Shown here: positions 61,633-64,000 of the stretch, piece after piece
Layout: every line of letters begins with the position of its first letter
Numbering within the stretch: position 1 is the stretch's first letter
Source: Paramicrobacterium fandaimingii
GTDB taxonomy: Bacteria; Actinomycetota; Actinomycetes; Actinomycetales; Microbacteriaceae
Length of the DNA stretch: 64,000 nucleotides
Direction of reading: 5' to 3'
Assembly (NCBI RefSeq): GCF_011751745.2
Contig: NZ_CP061170.1
Location: 496,001-560,000 of the forward strand
The notes under the pieces: generated by a model
The model's database searches: none
Told to the model about the DNA's origin: nothing
The model's input: only the letters and a program-made list of their open reading frames with translations
Position numbers and translations under genes: made by a program

Positions 61633-62921
61633 GCTGTGGCTCCGAAGAACGAGCGAACCCCGGTGAGCGCATCGAGGAACGCGTCGACGTCTGCCGTCGT
61701 GTTGTACAGGTAGGTGCTGGCGCGCGTGGATGCTGTCATGCCGAACCGGCGGTGCAGCGGTTGCGCGCAATGGTGGCCCACGCGCACGGCGATGCCGCGG
61801 TCGTCGAGAAACTGCCCGGCGTCGTGGGCGTGCACGCCGTCGAGGTCGAAGGCAGCGAGGCCTGCGCGGGCGGCGACATCCGTCGGCCCCAGAAGCCGCA
61901 CGCCGTCGATGCGCTGAAGGCCATCGACCAAGCGCGCCCCCAGCTCGCGCTCGTGCGCGGCAATGCGATCGAGACCCACGATGCCGAGATAATCGCATGC
62001 CGCGGCAAGGGCGATCGCCTGCGAGATGCGCTGCGTTCCGGCTTCGAAGCGCTGCGGAGCAGGCAGGTACTCTGCCGATTCGAGTGTCACCGTCGTGATC
62101 ATCGACCCGCCCGTCAGAAACGGGGGAAGCGCGTTCAGCAGTTCGCGGCGACCGTAGAGTACGCCGATTCCCGTTGGCGCGAGCATCTTGTGGCCGGAGA
62201 ACACGGCGAAATCAACGTCGAGCGCGCGAAAATCGACGGACATGTGCGGAACGGACTGGCACGCGTCTAGCACGACGAGAGCGTCTGCATCGTGCGCGAG
62301 TGCCGTCAGCTCGGCGACCGGTGCGACGGCGGCTGTCACGTTCGACACGTGCGCGAACGCAACGATGCGCGTGCGCTCGCCGATGATCTCGGCCGCGGCG
62401 TCGAGCCGCAGCACCCCCTGCTCATCGACCGGAATGGCGCGCACGACGGCGCCTGTGCGCGCCGCCAGCTCCTGCCACGGAATGAGGTTTGCATGGTGCT
62501 CCGCTTCGGTGACGACGATCTCGTCTCCCGGTTCGAGACGGAACCCCGCGGATGCCGCGCCGCCGCGCCCTGCCGTCGCATTGCCGATTGCGTAGGCTAT
62601 GAGGTTCACGGCCTCCGTCGCGTTCGACGTCCACACGATCTCGTCTGCATCCGCCCCCACGAAGGCCGCCACGCGTTCGCGTGCCTGCTCGAAGAGCTCC
62701 GTCGCCTCGGCGGCGAGAGTGTGGGCGCCGCGGTGCACGGCTGCCGTGTAGTTCTCGACGAACGAGCGTTCGGCGTCGAGAACATTCGTCGGTTTGAGGC
62801 TCGTTGCTCCCGAGTCGAGGTAGACGAGGGGTTTGCCATTCACCTGCGTGCTGAGTTCGGGGAAGTCTGATCGGATGCGGTTAACGGCTGCGTCGTCAAG
62901 AGGCAGAGTCTGAACAGTCAC
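61629..62921 (-). CDS. sufS: Cysteine desulfurase SufS
   Basis: 430-residue PLP enzyme (class II SufS/CsdA) that releases sulfur from cysteine as an enzyme persulfide. The PLP Lys is in FAVFSGHKMLAPTGIGVLYG, the cofactor Asp/His region in VTEAEHHANLIPWQ and VVLDACQSVPHM, and the active-site Cys in VGHHCAQPLHRR. It is coupled to sufU, its usual partner in Gram-positives. Confidence 0.95.
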   Translation of the reverse strand: MTVQTLPLDDAAVNRIRSDFPELSTQVNGKPLVYLDSGATSLKPTNVLDAERSFVENYTAAVHRGAHTLAAEATELFEQARERVAAFVGADADEIVWTSNATEAVNLIAYAIGNATAGRGGAASAGFRLEPGDEIVVTEAEHHANLIPWQELAARTGAVVRAIPVDEQGVLRLDAAAEIIGERTRIVAFAHVSNVTAAVAPVAELTALAHDADALVVLDACQSVPHMSVDFRALDVDFAVFSGHKMLAPTGIGVLYGRRELLNALPPFLTGGSMITTVTLESAEYLPAPQRFEAGTQRISQAIALAAACDYLGIVGLDRIAAHERELGARLVDGLQRIDGVRLLGPTDVAARAGLAAFDLDGVHAHDAGQFLDDRGIAVRVGHHCAQPLHRRFGMTASTRASTYLYNTTADVDAFLDALTGVRSFFGATA

Positions 62922-62999
62922 AGCTCCATTGTCTCGCGCGACACGTGCCTCGTGGGCGGTGTTACCGTCTCAGCATCCGATGGCTCAATGTGCGGCGGT

Positions 63000-64000
63000 T
63001 CAGGCGCGCGGCGCCGTTGACTCGCGCACGACGAGCTCGAGCGGCATCATCGTGGCGTTTGGCACCGTCTCGTCTCCGTCGATCAGCCGCAGCAGGATGC
63101 CGGCCATGGCGTCGCCCATCTGCTCCGGTGACTGGTCGACGGTGGTCAGCGGCGGGGATGCTGTCGCCGCATACCTGTCGTTGTCGAAGCCGACGACCGA
63201 GATGTCGTCTGGCACGCGCAGCCCGGCGCTGCGCAGTGCCGAGTACGCGCCGACAGCCATCTGGTCGTTTGCGGCGAAGACCGCGTCGATGCGCTCGGAG
63301 TTGTGCAGCAGCGAGCGCATGGCTGTGGCGCCGTCGGCCGGTGAGAAGTCGCCATAGGTGACGAGTGAGTCGTCGAGCCCTGCGTTCGCGATCGCTGCCC
63401 GCCAGCCGTCGAGCCGGTCATGGCCACCGGGCATATCGGTGCGCCCAGCGATCGTTGCGATGCGGGTGTGCCCCAGGTCGATCAGATGCTGGGTCGCCAT
63501 GCGCGCTCCATCGACGTTGTCGACGTCGACGTAGAACCCCTCGATCGCCTCGGGGATGAGCGGCCGCCCCGCGAAGACCATGGGAACCGTCGCACCCAGC
63601 TGCGTGTACGAATGGTCGCTCACGTGGTGCGACACGATGAGAGCGCCGTCGACGTTTCCACCGCGCAGGTAGCGCCGTGTCTTCGCCGAGGAGGTCTCTG
63701 TCTCCATCAGCAGGCTGAGCGTGTATTCGGTGTCGGCGAGGTGCAAGGCGACGCCTTGCACAATCGACGAGAAGAAGGGGTCATCGAACACCTTCGACGC
63801 GGTCTCGGGAACGATCACCGCGATGGCCTGCGTCTTCTTGCTCGCGAGGGACCGGGCGACGCGATTGGGCACATAGCCGAGCTCGTCGATTGCGGCGGTG
63901 ACGAGCGCCACGACCTCGTCAGTCACCTTCGGTGAGTTGTTGACGACGCGCGACACCGTCGCCCGAGAGACGCCGGCGCGTGCGGCGACGGCCTCGAGGG
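63000..64000 (-). CDS. LacI-family regulator, N-terminus beyond window
   Basis: Repressor whose frame remains open to the right window edge. The visible HTH part is LEAVAARAGVSRATVSRVVN followed by NSPKVTDEV, so only a few residues are missing. The effector domain shows IAVIVPETASKVFDDPFFSS, DAVFAANDQMAVGAYSAL and VVGFDNDRYA. The regulated genes probably lie outside the window. Confidence 0.9.
   Translation of the reverse strand, partial: LEAVAARAGVSRATVSRVVNNSPKVTDEVVALVTAAIDELGYVPNRVARSLASKKTQAIAVIVPETASKVFDDPFFSSIVQGVALHLADTEYTLSLLMETETSSAKTRRYLRGGNVDGALIVSHHVSDHSYTQLGATVPMVFAGRPLIPEAIEGFYVDVDNVDGARMATQHLIDLGHTRIATIAGRTDMPGGHDRLDGWRAAIANAGLDDSLVTYGDFSPADGATAMRSLLHNSERIDAVFAANDQMAVGAYSALRSAGLRVPDDISVVGFDNDRYAATASPPLTTVDQSPEQMGDAMAGILLRLIDGDETVPNATMMPLELVVRESTAPRA

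Noticed and set aside
1..64000. tRNA or rRNA genes, CRISPR arrays, riboswitches, prophage genes
   Set aside because: No regularly spaced repeats, no cloverleaf-like sequences with a T-loop GTTCRANNC motif in a plausible arrangement, and no phage structural or integrase genes were found by reading; weak riboswitches could still be missed.

Overview
The window is about 64 kb of high-GC actinobacterial chromosome. Codon use, GTG/TTG starts, the DUF222/HNH protein, the SufS-SufU pair and the strongly over-used hexamer GGATGC/GCATCC fit Microbacteriaceae (Microbacterium and relatives). This placement is inference from gene style, as no rRNA or tRNA gene is present. Roughly 50 genes are supported. 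No CRISPR array, prophage or insertion sequence was seen.

Layout. 1-3.8 kb: a truncated RluA-type pseudouridine synthase, a LysM-like lipoprotein, an SDR enzyme and a DUF222/HNH nuclease-like protein. 3.9-9.9 kb: two divergent units, an SDR-GntR pair and a sugar/polyol ABC transporter with a zinc alcohol dehydrogenase, facing an AT-rich palindromic control region. 9.9-13.2 kb: a DHA2-type efflux pump, two tiny membrane proteins with very strong ribosome sites, a TetR regulator with two matching operators, and two more small ORFs. 13.2-17.6 kb: a GMC oxidoreductase, a 2-hydroxyacid dehydrogenase, a DUF1801 protein and a PepSY lipoprotein.

17.6-44 kb is the core: a large L-rhamnose and rhamnoside utilisation region. 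RhaSTPQ imports L-rhamnose, and RhaI, RhaB and a bifunctional aldolase/dehydrogenase turn it into DHAP and lactate. Next to it lie a second LacI regulator, two intracellular GH78 alpha-L-rhamnosidases, a second ABC importer, a Tat-exported 999-residue six-hairpin-type enzyme with a duplicated beta module, and an HSL-type esterase. Five near-identical 12-bp palindromes (TGAAWSSWTTCA-like) sit in front of the rha operon, its LacI gene, the rhamnosidase/transporter divergent promoter, the exported enzyme and the esterase. They tie these units into one probable regulon. The inferred flow is extracellular trimming, import of rhamnose-containing oligosaccharides, intracellular de-esterification and de-rhamnosylation, then rhamnose catabolism. 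A HEPN/MNT toxin-antitoxin pair is lodged between the two halves.

44-64 kb: a pectin-acetylesterase-family protein with its TetR; a type III polyketide synthase-methyltransferase-flavin hydroxylase operon (phenolic lipid or quinone type); a MarR-controlled MFS pump; two alpha/beta hydrolases; an NRDE protein; a Gfo/Idh-aldo/keto reductase fusion divergent from a LacI regulator with a perfect 16-bp palindrome between them; a phosphatase; a lipoate ligase; an orphan beta-class DNA methyltransferase; a D-amino-acid-dehydrogenase-like flavoenzyme; SufU and SufS; and a LacI gene running off the right end.
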